Position numbers and translations under genes: made by a program. The notes below the pieces were generated by a model that saw only the letters and a list, made by a program, of their open reading frames with translations, searched no databases and was not told where the DNA came from. Positions 14,645 to 26,429 of a stretch of 64,000 nt of DNA are shown piece after piece; positions within the stretch are counted from its first letter, which is position 1; each line of letters opens with the position of its first letter. The stretch covers positions 1 through 64,000 of the forward strand of contig QANT01002834.1 in the NCBI GenBank assembly GCA_003254885.1, given 5' to 3'. The DNA is from Purshia tridentata. Taxonomy: Eukaryota > Streptophyta > Magnoliopsida > Rosales > Rosaceae.

Positions 14645-17600
14645 TGTTGGAAAGTTTGACAAATTGTAATCCATAATGGATCTATAATTTTATGAGATTA
14701 TGATCTGATTTGCTTAGGATTTGATTATGTAATTTTTGAAGCCTTTGATTATTCTAATTTTCTTAGTTTATTAAGGAATTAGATTTACTTAGTAAATTTC
14801 CAGGATTTACTTTTGTGATTTCTTATTCTTGTTAATCAAGAAAACTTAGAAAAGCGTTTTTGACATGCTAAAAAAAAAACAGAGAGGAAAGAAAGGAAAA
14901 TGAAAAGAAAAAAGGCTATTTAGTTTTTCTTTTTAACTATTTAGCACTTTTGTTTAGATAATTGCTTTTTACCTTTAGGTGCTATTTCACAGGGGTTTAG
15001 CGTAAGTCACGTCAACTTAAGTTTGTTTGAATTTAATTTGGTGTTTGAATTCGTGTGAGGGAGTTTGAAAAGTCAAAATCCGCTCAAACTTGAACTCAAC
15101 CTCAATCCAAATTTCTTTTTTCACAAATTGAGTTCAATCCAAAGAAATTGGACAACCGAACCCAATCCAAATTGAGATTGGATTGTGGTAAGTTCACTTA
15201 TTTGCAACATGCTTGAAAAAAATAAAGTATGGATTGAATTTGGTTGACCTTCAACCCGCGACCATGACTTAAAAATGGTTTGTTGATATATTCACCTTAG
15301 ATTAGAGAAAAAACATATTTTAAAATTGGCTAGAAACTACTCAGATATTTCTTTGGAGTGTAATGTGAACCATTAGAAATTGTTATAAAATGTATAAAGA
15401 AATAGCTTATAACTTTAGTGAACATCTCACATCAAATGCTCCAAGTGAATGTAACGAAGAGAAATGAGGCCAAGTGTTAGTTCATTGTATTTGTGTGTAG
15501 TTTGGACACTCCAACCAGATCAGATAAAATCCTTGCTAGCTTTTTTCAACTAAAGATAGATCATTTGCCCCACTGTGATCAATGTAGTGGAGGGAGGTCA
15601 CAATTAAAGAGACTAAAGTCTAAGAATTACTTCTTTTTTCTCTGCCTATACCAACAGACCAAATGCGCAAGCTTCATGAATAAAGTAGAACCTTATGAAT
15701 GTATGACTATATGAATGTTCGGGTCAACTTGAAGACTAGTTGGTGGTGAGGAGGATTTGGAATTTGGAAGAAAAATTAAGAGTAGATAACCCTTATTTAA
15801 TAATATTTGAGAGAGACCTGCTGGCTGCTGGTTAACTTTATGAAATTTCAATTAATTAATCTCCTTGTATCTGCTATTTAGAATTTTAGATGTGTATGAT
15901 ATGACCTTTGGGTTGGACTGTTCTGATTGGGTCCACCGGCCAAGCCCGTAGTGGGTGCCTGGGCCCAACTTTACAGCATTGTGGCTTTAGTCTTTTTCAT
16001 ATTATAATGATATAATCATCGTGTTCCACTTTTCTAGCGTCAAAATCATTGTGTCTTTGAGCTAATTATTTGTTTCTTTTCTTCCTTTTGTAATGTCATC
16101 AGGGCATGTATAAAACATTATTTTAAATCATATTACTTATATAACTTATGCTTATAAGAGAACATCTCAACCAATCAAAGTTGACAATGATTATTTGGGT
16201 TAATCAAAATTAAGCAATGGTTAGTTAGAGTGAAACTTTAGGCGGCGTGTGTTGTATGTTTCATTGAAATTTATATACAATTCTCTAATAAATATACATA
16301 AATTGAGTTTCTTGCTTGCTACATAATAAAATAAATAAACATATCCAAGTCAAGGGTAGCTTAGAGAATTTTAATGCACATGGAGAGAAAACTATACTCC
16401 AACAAAAGAAAAAATAAAAAAGAGAAAGACAACTATACATGACATGACTCCTCCACTAGTGTGATGTACGATGAGCATTTACCCATTTACCCACCAAAAT
16501 ATTGGTATTGATTATTGAGCCATCAATTTATGATTGTCAATTTGTGATGCAAGCATTGGTGACATCATGTTATAGTCTTGTTGATAAAGATAGCAAGCCA
16601 GCTCACCCTCTCAATGTTAGAGAAAAATGTACAAGGTTCTCACAGTCATTGATCATGTGCCCCGATCACGTGATGTGAGGGACCTTGTTATATATTAGAG
16701 TTGTGAGGTTATACATTATTTTGCTAACAATGAATGATTACATGACTAACGTGAAGATAATGAAGATATTACGAAAGAATGCATGTATATATTCGTTACA
16801 TACAAAAAAAAATTTTGCCAGACAGTTGAAATAATGCATATAAAATAATATTTTAATATTTTACATATGACAACTAGTTAAGATTTATGAGTTGTGAAAA
16901 GATTTAACATATTTAGTATATCAATATTCTTCTTATATTATTTTTCTTATAATAAATTATTATATAATTAACATGCAAGGAGATATTACGAGAGAATAAA
17001 TATATATCACATGTATTTTTTCTCCTAAACATGGTTGAAAATAATGTGAGTAGGATAATGTTTTAGCATTTTAGACATGACAACTAGTCAACACTCAAGA
17101 CTTGGAAGAAGACTAGGCTTTTCCAAATGATGGAATTTACCAGCCCGTGGCATATTAAATTTTGGAAAGTAGCTAGAAAACAAAAAATTCATATCAAATC
17201 ACTTCTTATAGGGAAGTTTAGGAAGTCTTTCGACTTTTCAATTCATAAAAAATATAGAATTTGAAATTGTCACATCTTCAATTAATTTATGATTAAATAA
17301 TCAGACAGATAATAGTAATAATTTGTAAGTAGATTAAAATGTTAAGTATTAAATTGAAAAAATTGAAACGATCAAATACAAGTTATGAGACACTTCAAAC
17401 CACAAGAGTGTAAGTTGTAATTTATATCAACTTCTTATAGGGAAGTTTAGGAGGTCTTTCGACTTTTCAATTCATAAAAAATATAAAATTTGAAATTGTC
17501 ACATCTTCAATTAATTTATAATTAAATAATCAGATAGATAATAGTAATAATTTGTAAGGAGATTAAAATGTTAAGTACTAAATTGAAAAAATTGAAACGA

Positions 17601-18474
17601 TCAAATACAATTTATGAGACATTTCAAACCACAAGAGTGTAAGTTGTAATTTATATCTTAAATGTGTGGTTTCTAATAAAATCAGTAGAGATAGTGTAAG
17701 AGGTTGGTGACTACTGACGGATAGCTTTTCTTCTTTGTGGGGTGGGGCATTGATTTGTTTTGAATTTGAGAAGACATCTAACCGAGTATTAATGTAATGC
17801 AGATTGTAGAAGTAATGCCTTGTGTCACTACCATTACTATTATCAATAATGTGTATGTTTAACGCTATATTAATTCCAACTGAAGTGGCCAAAAAAAAAA
17901 AAAAACCAATTGGAGTTGTACTACAATCTCTCCTACTACATATTTGAGACCAACCCACTCTTCATGCCCATAGAAAATATGGGCTCGTTCTTTACAAGGA
18001 CAGCTGCCTGATTCACATGCACATGGTATGTATAACTCTTTGTGCATGCTTTAATTAGATAATTAAGCATTAATTAGCTTTGTTTTAATCAGTTCAGAAG
18101 TTGAGCTTTAATTGCTTATCACGCAAGAACCAGTGTTTAATTGCATTGATCAACTTGGATTTGTATTTGGATACCCTCAGCTTTTCTACTTTAGAATTAA
18201 AAGTAGAGGGAATATTAATTAATTTGAGATTAAAACTGGAGCTAACTAGCAGTTGCATGCATATATAAATGTGTCTTTGTCATATTAGTGCTAAGCCGAC
18301 CAAGCCCAAATTAGAAAGATCATATCCACAACTTAGACGGCTTAATTAATTAGGTTCCATTAATTTCATTTAGTATAGTATATTCAAATAATCTGGTGTT
18401 TAATTTTACTCTTGGTTAATTAATAATTATCCTTATTGCAATTTAATTTAATTTTGTCTCTTTTCATACATGCT
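14645..18474. other. AT-rich intergenic region, no gene seen
   Basis: 3.8 kb between the PDR promoter and the X8 gene 1 promoter. Only short unconvincing ORFs occur. It contains the 229-bp tandem duplication listed separately, a palindromic ATCACGTGAT at 16665-16674 and scattered A/T runs. Degenerate transposon remnants are likely but none could be delimited. Confidence 0.7.
17200..17657. repeat. 229-bp tandem duplication
   Basis: Two direct copies (17200-17428, 17429-17657) differing at about eight positions by eye, so roughly 96 % identical. Each begins near CTTCTTATAGGGAAGTTTAG and ends near AAGTTGTAATTTATATC. Intergenic. Confidence 0.92.
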
Positions 18475-18700
18475 CATGATTTCACTGTGAGAATAATCAG
18501 TTAATTTCCCTCTATTTAAAGGACCACTACACATCCTATCTAGCTGTATCTAGCTATCTAGCTTATTGTGCTTTGTTTAATTTGCTACATGATTTCACTG
18601 TGAGAATAATCAGTTAATTTCCTTCTATTTAAAGGACCACTACACATCCTATCTAGCAGTATCTAGCTATCTAGCTTATTGTGCTTTGTTTAATTTGCTT
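18475..18700 (+). repeat. 113-bp tandem duplication carrying the core promoter of X8 gene 1
   Basis: Two direct copies (18475-18587 and 18588-18700), almost identical. Each contains CTGTGAGAATAATCAG, then a TATTTAAA box followed by GGACCACTACACATCC. The second copy ends 34 bp before the ATG of the X8 gene at 18735. Confidence 0.92.
18624..18633 (+). promoter_or_regulatory. Proximal TATA-like box of X8 gene 1 (distal twin at 18511-18520)
   Basis: TCTATTTAAA occurs once in each copy of the 113-bp duplication. The proximal copy is about 105 bp before the ATG, giving a leader of about 75 nt. The distal copy has the same surroundings and could act as a second start region. Functional use is inferred. 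Confidence 0.55.
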
Positions 18701-18734
18701 CTATTTCATTGTCAGCAATTTTCTAGCTTTCATC

Positions 18735-19747
18735 ATGTCTGTTCTCGTTTTGATTCTCCTGTGTTTTGCTTTTGCTCTGAGCACAGGTGAATATTACACT
18801 TTACATTACCAATTAATTTAATTGCTTCACATTCATTTTCACAATTGCATTTATAGCTAATTAATTAATTAATTAATATAGCAGCAGATTTGCATTATAG
18901 ATTGGGGTTAATATAGTTAAAATAACATCAGTTCATATCTTCATCAAGTGAACTAAATAATGATTTTTTGCAGATGCAAGAATGGTGACAAATGAAGGAA
19001 TTAAGCAGCTGGTAAAGTTTTATAATTTTCAAACTTTTGTTGTTTTGTGTTGCTGCATAATAATGCCCAAACTTTCTCATCATCACTGCTGAAATTCATG
19101 TTCATACCTGTAGTTAATAAATAACTATGTGTTATTAACTTAATCAATGTGAGTTACATTACATACACTTACAATCACATTAATTAGGTAGGCAAGCCAA
19201 ATTTCAATTTCATTCATTAACCTTAGTTTAGATTGAAATGCAGGTCGAACCAAGCGACTTTTTGGGCACAAACAGCGAGCCCAAGCCTCCAACTCATATC
19301 CATGACACAAACAATGAGCCCAAGCCTCCAACACATATTCATGACACAAACAACGAGCCCAAGGCTCCAACTCATGACCATAGCAATGACGCCAACACTT
19401 GGTGCATTGTGAAGCCTACGACGGAGGAGCAGAGGCTTGAGGCCAACATAGAATTTAGTTGCTCACAACGTTATTTTTCTGTTGATTGCAAACCCATTCA
19501 ACCTGGGGGTCCATGCTACAACCCTGACAGCAAGTACTCTCATGCATCAATGGTCATGAACAGCTACTACAAGGCCAGTAATCAGCAACCTCATAACTGT
19601 GACTTTCAGGGCACCGGTCTCATTATCACTCAAGATCCATGTAAGTTCATCGATCGATAAAACTTATAGTTAATTAATTTTATTGATTAATATTCATTTA
19701 TGGAGCTTAATTTGCATGCAGCTGGTGGGAATTGCAAATATAACTGA
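18735..19747 (+). CDS. Small secreted X8 (CBM43) domain protein 1
   Basis: Four exons: 18735-18786, 18974-19011, 19244-19640, 19722-19747, giving 170 residues. A signal peptide (MSVLVLILLCFAFALSTDA) is followed by a linker and one X8 domain from WCIVKPTTEEQ to the C-terminus. Six domain cysteines are visible (WC, FSC, VDC, GPC, HNC, GNC). X8/CBM43 modules of Ole e 10 and plasmodesmal callose-binding proteins bind beta-1,3-glucan; a wall or callose role is inferred from that family. There is no catalytic domain and no C-terminal hydrophobic GPI signal. The linker holds three near-copies of a 13-residue unit of the form NEPKPPTHIHDTN. A related gene follows 2 kb downstream on the same strand. 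Confidence 0.9.
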
Positions 19748-21541
19748 CAAGGATGCCATTTTCTGCTGATTGCTGGACTGATGGAATAACGACAATGCAT
19801 GCCTCTCTGCATGTCTTTAATTTTTCCTCTATTGCATGTGAATATGTGATGGAACTTTTCCAAAATAATAATAAGAACAATGTTTAATTTGGGGTTTCAA
19901 AGTAATAAATTAATGAAGTTTCTTTAATTATCAATAAACATCCAAAATGGTTATTTATTTTGAATAAAATGCTAAAATTAATTAATATATGAATTAGGAG
20001 GGTAATTGGCACTTCTGCTCAACATGTGCATGTGATACGATATGACGATGTTATGGCAACTCTTTATTTTTGGACTCCCCCTTTTAGTAGTCATTAAAAA
20101 CTAAGCCATGGCTTGCAGTTGCAGAGTTCACATGGAGAGGGTCACTTTCCATGACACATTCAAATCACATTGCAATTTTCAGCTTAAAAGAACACTAATA
20201 AAGGATTCTTTATGAAGAGGTACATAGCTATACAAACAAAAGGGATGCTAAAAATGAATGATGCGTGGTTGCCAAACTAACAGAGAACAAATAAGGCAAC
20301 TAAGCAAGTAGCCACTTGCAAATAACAATGCTTGCTACATCATATGGTGTGGCACCAATTCCCTTTACCTCCAACACAAATTGTGCATCTTTGGTTGTTA
20401 GTATTGAATATTTTTCCTAAATATTTAAGCTATAAATTAGGTGGAGACTAGAGAGACCGAATGAGTTTTATGGTCTTATTAAGCAATTAGTTTATTTCAT
20501 TGAGACTAATGCTCAACACTCTCTCTCACGTGAGACTCCTCTTTTAAATGGTCATACACGTGGACAAATAGTCTCTTTTTTGAGTGATCTATAAATTATT
20601 ATATATGTGTGGTCTCTCTTAAGTATTAACCTACACTAACCATATTAATCTATTTGGTGGAATGACTCAATGAGTTGTTAATTTGTTATGGCCTCATTAG
20701 ACAGTTAACTCATCCAATAAGAGACTAATGTTAGTAAGAGTAAAGATAAGAAAAGTGATGATAATCAAATTTTACTGCAAACCCATTTTGACTATCATTC
20801 TTCTTCTTTTTTTTTCTTTTTTTTGATAAATATAGAGTATATCTTCTCTGGTGTGAAAACGTGAGCTCTAGGCAAATTACTGAAATTAGCAAAGACCATT
20901 GCCAGTTGAATTCTTCTGCCTCTTTATGTACGTACCTTAGAAAGAAGCTAACATAAAGCAATAAAACTTTCTAATTAGTCACGGATTGTGATCCTGTCAT
21001 ATATTGAACCTGTTGAACACAAAATTGCTGGCCATCTTTTCTCACTTTTATAGAACCATAATACCGCGTAGTTTATAAGCAATTGATTATTATCAAAATT
21101 GGGTTAAAGTAGTAGTCTTTGTAGACGATTCTGCCTTTTGAATCACCAAGTTCTCATTCTTTATTTGGATCTAATGAAGCTCTTAATGTGAATTTTTTAG
21201 CAAGAAAGAATATGAAGCATAAAAAGATGAACAAGTTGGAATCTTACTACATCTTCCATTGTAAGAGTCACCCATTTTTAAGTCATCATCACTTTTTTAT
21301 CAGAAAACTTAAATTTTTAAAAGTTACCAGCCTTTTTACTCACTAACCATGTGTAAGTGAATCCTGGCCACCACCTAGTCCAATTGAGAAGAGCAAGAGA
21401 AGAGGTTAATGCATATGCTATTTGTCCAACTCGTCCACACACTAGCAATAGTGACTGAAAATAACTCAAAACCACATTGCCTAAGGGAATGGTAAATTGG
21501 TAATTTTAGTCCATAGTGGTTGTGATCACCCCTAAAGACCT
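19748..21541. other. Intergenic region between the two X8 genes
   Basis: 1.8 kb holding the 3' UTR of gene 1 and the promoter of gene 2. Two degenerate direct repeats of about 45 bp near 20470-20515 and 20685-20735 (TGGTCTTATTAAGCAATTAG versus TGGCCTCATTAGACAGTTAA) are visible. No gene seen. Confidence 0.65.
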
Positions 21542-21542
21542 C

Positions 21543-21550
21543 TATATAAA
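21543..21550 (+). promoter_or_regulatory. TATA box of X8 gene 2
   Basis: TATATAAA, about 105 bp before the ATG at 21655. Spacing matches the proximal TATA-ATG distance in the first X8 gene. Confidence 0.6.
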
Positions 21551-21654
21551 CAGCAGAGACAACAATGTGATTCTTACCCTTTCAAAAAAGTCCTCTCCTG
21601 TTCTGTTTTTCTCCCTCAGTGTTCCTTATTGCTTTGGGTTTGGGGCATTTGAAT

Positions 21655-23286
21655 ATGGCAATGATGAAATGGTCCTTTGCTTTCAATCTTCTTAATGTTG
21701 GTCTTTTCCTCTGTTTCAATATAAACACTGGTGGGTTGCATTACAGTCTTGTCCTCTATGTATATACTTTGCACTTGTATTAATTTCTACTTGTATTTTT
21801 ACTCTAATATCATTACGACACATCATAATGATACTTGGGCATAATTTTTCTGCAAGTTTCTTTTAGTTAATTACTCTGGTCTCTGTTCTTTACACCAATT
21901 CCTTAGTTAAGAGCTTTAAAAGTCATTAATTTAACCAAACTTTGAAGAGGTTTTGTTTTTTCTTTATTTTCCTGTGAAAGTGATTTCTTTACACACCAAT
22001 AATTTTATGGCAACCTTTTTGCAGAGGCTCGGGAAGTCAAAAATGGAAAGGAGCAGGTATAGTTTAATTTGACACTTAACATAGCTTTTCTTCATGTTCA
22101 AGTTACAACAGTTATGGTTTCTAACTTGTAAGTTCCATTAATGGGCAGGTCAAGCCAAGCCATTTGGTTAGCATGAACAGAGAGTCTACTACTGCACCTC
22201 CAAACATTAACTCTGAGCCAATTGGGCCCATGGACATGTAATTGTGCCATTACAATCTATAACTTTAGATCAATTTTATTTTTCCCATTTAGCTAATTTC
22301 TTTTTTTTTTAATCCTGAAAAACAAACCCATTTCAGTGATCAAGCCAGAGACACCAAGGAACTCAATGCTAGTACTTCACCTGCTCCTTTAACCATCAAC
22401 TCCGAGCCAATTGGTCCCTTAGAAATGTAATTGTGCCATTACAATCTATAATTTAGATCAATTTTTTTTTGTTTCCATTCAGCTAATTTTATTTTTTTTT
22501 TATTCCTGAAAAACAAACCCATTTCAGTGATCAAGCCAGAGACACCGTGGAACTCAACGCTTGTACTTCACCTGCTCCTCAACTTGTAGAGGTAATGAAC
22601 TCTCCCTTGCTATGTGCCACAAAAAGAGGATCAAATTTTCTTCAGAATTTGAAGTGACCAACTTTATGTGACCATATTATGATGATGACGGTCCATGTTT
22701 CATTTTTTGTTGTTGGCAGGAATATGCAGACTTCTGGTGCATTGCCAAGCCTTCTACCCCTGACACTCAGCTTGATGCTAATATCCAGTATGCTTGCACC
22801 CAAGGCTACGCCCCATTTGACTGCTCCATCATCCAATTTGGGGGATCCTGCTACAATCCTAATAACATAGTCTCAACTGCATCAGTGGTCATGAACCTCT
22901 TCTTCCAAGCTGTAGGACACTTCAAACATACTTGCCATTTCAATGGCAGTGGCCTGATTATCTATAAAGATCCTTGTGAGTGACACCTTTAGAAGGCATT
23001 ACATAGAATGATATATGCAGATTAACTTAAAAAGCTTTTGTTTTTGTTTTTCGCCTATGTCTAAATGTCTATTGCCTCCTGAATAATTGGAAAAGTATAC
23101 ACAAACGGTGTATACATGCATTTTCTCACATTTAACACTTTGTGTGCGTGACCAGTTGTTGTGAGAGTGTGATTATATACATCAGTTGTCTACGAGATTA
23201 CAAGAATATTTGGTGAGGGTACAATCTGATACATTTTATGTCTTTGTTTTGCAGCTATTGGAAGTTGCATCTATCCATCTTATTGA
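21655..23286 (+). CDS. Small secreted X8 (CBM43) domain protein 2, with a duplicated linker exon
   Basis: Seven exons: 21655-21730, 22025-22056, 22149-22237, 22337-22426, 22528-22591, 22720-22975, 23255-23286, sum 639 nt, 212 residues. Signal peptide (MAMMKWSFAFNLLNVGLFLCF...) is followed by a linker and an X8 domain starting WCIAKPSTPDTQLDANIQY and ending SIGSCIYPSY. The six domain cysteines are present. The linker contains two near-copies of INSEPIGPxxI-DQARDTxELNAxTSPAP, produced by duplication of an exon with its intron. The first exons match X8 gene 1 in phase and position, so the two genes are paralogues. A callose-binding or wall role is inferred from the family only. The chosen start gives a clean signal peptide and lies 105 bp after a TATA box. 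Confidence 0.88.
22238..22591 (+). repeat. About 190-bp duplication of a linker exon plus intron
   Basis: Intron 22238-22336 plus exon 22337-22426 is repeated as intron 22427-22527 plus exon 22528-22591. The introns share their start (GTAATTGTGCCATTACAATC) and end (AAACAAACCCATTTCAG), and the exons share TGATCAAGCCAGAGACACC. Phase is preserved, so the second exon simply lengthens the linker. Confidence 0.92.
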
Positions 23287-24597
23287 AGAGAGCGTGTATA
23301 CATAGCATACAAGTAAATAAGGGTGTGGTCTGACTATTGAGGTGGGATGATTGGATGCTACTGGAGCAAAGTACTTTCTACTACTTTTTCAAGCTTTTTT
23401 TCTCCGTTTCTTTTTCTGAGAACAGTTTTTCTAGCTTAATTATTATGCTAAGATCCATATGATCCACTGTTGTAATGGGCAACAACTCTTTCTAATTTGT
23501 AGTAGATGACTGAATATGTGATAAATTGAACTTGATACTTTGTGCCCTGGGTCCATGGCTAATGAATATGGTGCGGAATACAATGAAGGGAAATGGTTTT
23601 TTTATGTTAAATGAGAAAAAACCTCTATACAAGGTAAAGTAAATCAGAGCAAAAATTGTAGTAAAGAAATGCAGCCATGAGCTCAGCTAGGAATCCATTC
23701 AGTCATAACAAATACTTCTAGCTATAAATAGTTACAAAGCTGAGTTAATAATCCCTAAATTGTAGGGTCAACCTCAATAAATACAGAGACAAAAGTGCTT
23801 GAGTTTGAAGTGGTACTATTATTTTGCCCAAAACCCAGTACATAGCCATTTGTTGTAGATGCTATGACTGCCTGTATTACATCCATGATTAAATTTTTTT
23901 TTTTTTGGACCAAGTCCATGGTTAATTTTGTTAGTACCACATTCATACATTCATCTTTATTCATGTGGGTCACAACAACTGCCCCCATTCATAAGCACAA
24001 ATTATTGTACAACATGCGAGCATGACATTGAAAAGAAGTGATGGTGTCTCTACAAAAGCCTATCTTTCAGTTGCATGTGATTTTGTCTCAGAAAATGCAA
24101 GCGTGGTTTGAATGCTCCTATATTTACTCGCTTCAGCAAAAGAAAAGAAAATTTCAGAGGAGCCCCCACCACAAGCGGATTCAGAGGCAGAGCTATAAAA
24201 TAACCAACCAAGAAAGCTTCAATGGCAATAGATGAACCCCAAAAATACCATCAGAGTTGCAAGTCATAAGAGGAAAAAAAAAATTAATTATCAATTGTAT
24301 TAAATGCCCCTTGCCATGTGCAACAACAATTTAAAATTGTTGCTGCTCCACCGCAAAACCAGCTCTCCATCAATTTCTTTATTAATCTTGTGAGCAGCCC
24401 CATAGCATACAACCTCTGTGATTGTGAATACATAATCCAATATGTTTTTTCACCTCCATTAACCCCCACGAACATAATAAACTAAACACAATCTTGAAAG
24501 AACACAAAAAATAAAAATCATTACAAAAAAATAAACCCAAGTGGCAAAAGTGCCAGTATAGTGAGAGCAACAGCAGCACATGCTCAAATCATTTGAT
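23287..24597. other. Convergent spacer between X8 gene 2 and SAM synthetase
   Basis: 1.3 kb between opposite-facing stop codons; must hold both 3' UTRs. Short A- or T-runs, no convincing gene. Confidence 0.7.
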
Positions 24598-25785
24598 TCA
24601 AGCCAGGACCTTGTCGCTCTTGAGTGGCTTGACCACCTCCCATGTGAAGTCAGCATCGTCCCTTCCAAAATGTCCGTAGGCAGCGGTCTTCAAGAACCTG
24701 CCATTGCCACCCCTCTTGAGATCGAGGTTGATGGCAATCATGCCAGGCCTGAAATCGAAGCTCTCCTTCACAATCTTGAGGATCTCCTTGTCTGGAATCT
24801 TCCCAGTTCCATAAGAATCAACAAACACCGACAATGGCTCGGGCACACCAATGGCGTAAGACACTTGCACAATGCACCTCCTGGCAAGCCCACTGGCAAC
24901 AATGGACTTAGCAGCCTGCCTCACAATGTAGGCACCACTCCTGTCCACCTTGGTTGGGTCCTTTCCAGAAAAGGCACCGCCTCCATGAGCACCCCAACCG
25001 CCATAGGTGTCGATGATGATCTTGCGGCCGGTGAGCCCTGCATCACCGTGAGGCCCTCCAATGACGAATCGGCCGGATGGGTTGAGGTGGAAGATGGTCT
25101 TCTCATCAAGGTACTTCTCTGGGATCACAGGCTTGATCACATGCTCCTTAAGATCAGCAGCAATCTCATCATTGGTGACGGTCTCATCATGCTGGGTCGA
25201 AATTAGGACGGTGTGGACACGAACCGGAACCATTGCACCCTTGTCATTGTAGTACTCAACAGTCACTTGGGTCTTCCCGTCGGGCCTCAACCACGGGCAG
25301 GTCCCGTTCTTCCTCACTTCGGTGAGGCGAGCACCGAGCTTGGTTGCAAGGACATGGCTGAGAGGCATGAGCTCAGGGGTCTCATCAGTGGCATACCCAA
25401 ACATATGGCCTTGGTCACCAGCACCAATCTCCTCAGGCCTCTTGGTCAAATGTCCATGAACACCTTGAGCAATGTCAGGGCTCTGCTGCTCAATGTTGAC
25501 CAGGACCTTGCAGTTGTCGGCATCGAGACCCACGTCGTCGGAGACGAAGCCAATTTCACGGCAAGTGTCGCGGACAATCTTCTCGTAGTCAACATTAGCT
25601 TTGGTGGTGATCTCGCCGAAGACCATGACCATGTTGGTCTTGGTGCAGGTCTCGCAGGCCACCTTGCTGTCGGCGTCTTGGGCGAGGCAGGCATCGAGCA
25701 CTGCATCGGAGATCTGGTCGCAGAGCTTGTCTGGGTGACCCTCATTGACTGATTCGGAGGTGAACAGGAAGGTCTCTTCCGCCAT
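24598..25785 (-). CDS. SAMS: S-adenosylmethionine synthetase (methionine adenosyltransferase)
   Basis: Single-exon CDS of 395 codons, close to the usual 390-396 for plant enzymes. It makes S-adenosylmethionine from methionine and ATP in the cytosol, feeding methylation, ethylene and polyamine synthesis. Family landmarks: N-terminal [20 protein letters not shown], the [12 protein letters not shown] signature, the glycine-rich [16 protein letters not shown] loop, and the C-terminal DFTWE. The coding sequence is clearly more GC-rich than its surroundings, as is common for highly expressed plant SAMS genes, and this produces long meaningless ORFs on the other strand. The 5' UTR carries an intron (25796-26116). 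Confidence 0.98.
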   Translation of the reverse strand: MAEETFLFTSESVNEGHPDKLCDQISDAVLDACLAQDADSKVACETCTKTNMVMVFGEITTKANVDYEKIVRDTCREIGFVSDDVGLDADNCKVLVNIEQQSPDIAQGVHGHLTKRPEEIGAGDQGHMFGYATDETPELMPLSHVLATKLGARLTEVRKNGTCPWLRPDGKTQVTVEYYNDKGAMVPVRVHTVLISTQHDETVTNDEIAADLKEHVIKPVIPEKYLDEKTIFHLNPSGRFVIGGPHGDAGLTGRKIIIDTYGGWGAHGGGAFSGKDPTKVDRSGAYIVRQAAKSIVASGLARRCIVQVSYAIGVPEPLSVFVDSYGTGKIPDKEILKIVKESFDFRPGMIAINLDLKRGGNGRFLKTAAYGHFGRDDADFTWEVVKPLKSDKVLA

Positions 25786-25795
25786 TTCTTACAAT

Positions 25796-26116
25796 CTGTA
25801 GCCACACATAGCAAAAATGGGTAAGCCCAAAATCTAGAACTCGACAGAAAACACAGATCTGATTCTATATTTTACTAGAATTTACCAAACCAAATGCATG
25901 TATGTATAGAAATGCTACCAGATCTGCAAAAAGTACCAACCTACTTTCCAATGGATCTACTAAAAATACAAAAACCCAGATCCATTTTTGAGAGATTTTC
26001 ATCATAAAGTCACTAATGAGTTCCATAAACACCAACTAATAAACAGATCGAAGTGAAATCACACAAAATGAAATGAACCCAGAAAGCAAAATGACTGAAA
26101 AGGATGAGAAACACAC
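25796..26116 (-). other. Intron in the 5' UTR of SAM synthetase
   Basis: On the minus strand a CCAG/GTGTGT donor at 26116 and a GGCTACAG acceptor ending at 25796 bracket 321 bp, leaving 10 nt of leader before the ATG. Leader introns here are a known feature of plant SAMS genes. The transcript itself was not checked. Confidence 0.75.
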
Positions 26117-26234
26117 CTGGAGAGGGAGAGAGAGTTGGGGTTGATGCTTGAGACTGAGGGAAAGAAAGGAGCTGTAAATTGTGTGGTCTCCTCAAGGCTC
26201 AAGCGGTTCGAGAAAGTTTGGGTTTAGAGGTCCG

Positions 26235-26242
26235 AATTTATA
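26235..26242 (-). promoter_or_regulatory. TATA box of SAM synthetase
   Basis: TATAAATT on the minus strand, about 120 bp upstream of the leader-intron donor. Upstream lie a G-box CACGTG (26307-26312) and ACGCGG/ACGCGT motifs at 26248-26253, 26408-26413 and 26417-26422. Confidence 0.65.
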
Positions 26243-26429
26243 GAGGAACGCGGATGGGGCAGCACACCTCCTAAGCAGCAGAATTTGGGTTAGATTCATC
26301 CCGGGTCACGTGGCATTCAAATCTAGGCCTGAGGTTTGATCACAGCCGTCGGTAAGGCTGAGTGAGTCGGTGGGTGGGAAGAATAAAAAGGACTAGTGAT
26401 CTGAGATACGCGGAGGACGCGTTTACCGG

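Noticed and set aside
14640-14830. Possible transposon end upstream of the PDR promoter (TGTTGG start, AT-rich)
   Set aside because: No second matching terminal copy, primer site or coding remnant seen.
19140-19370. Minus-strand ORF with Trp/Cys repeats
   Set aside because: It is the antisense reading of the X8 linker repeat.
23755-23988. 77-codon minus-strand ORF near the SAMS 3' end
   Set aside because: Interrupted by an A-run and short internal repeats, without domain signals.
24580-25752. Long ORFs of 208 and 179 codons on the plus strand over SAM synthetase
   Set aside because: They are antisense shadows of a GC-rich, strongly conserved coding exon and resemble no protein.
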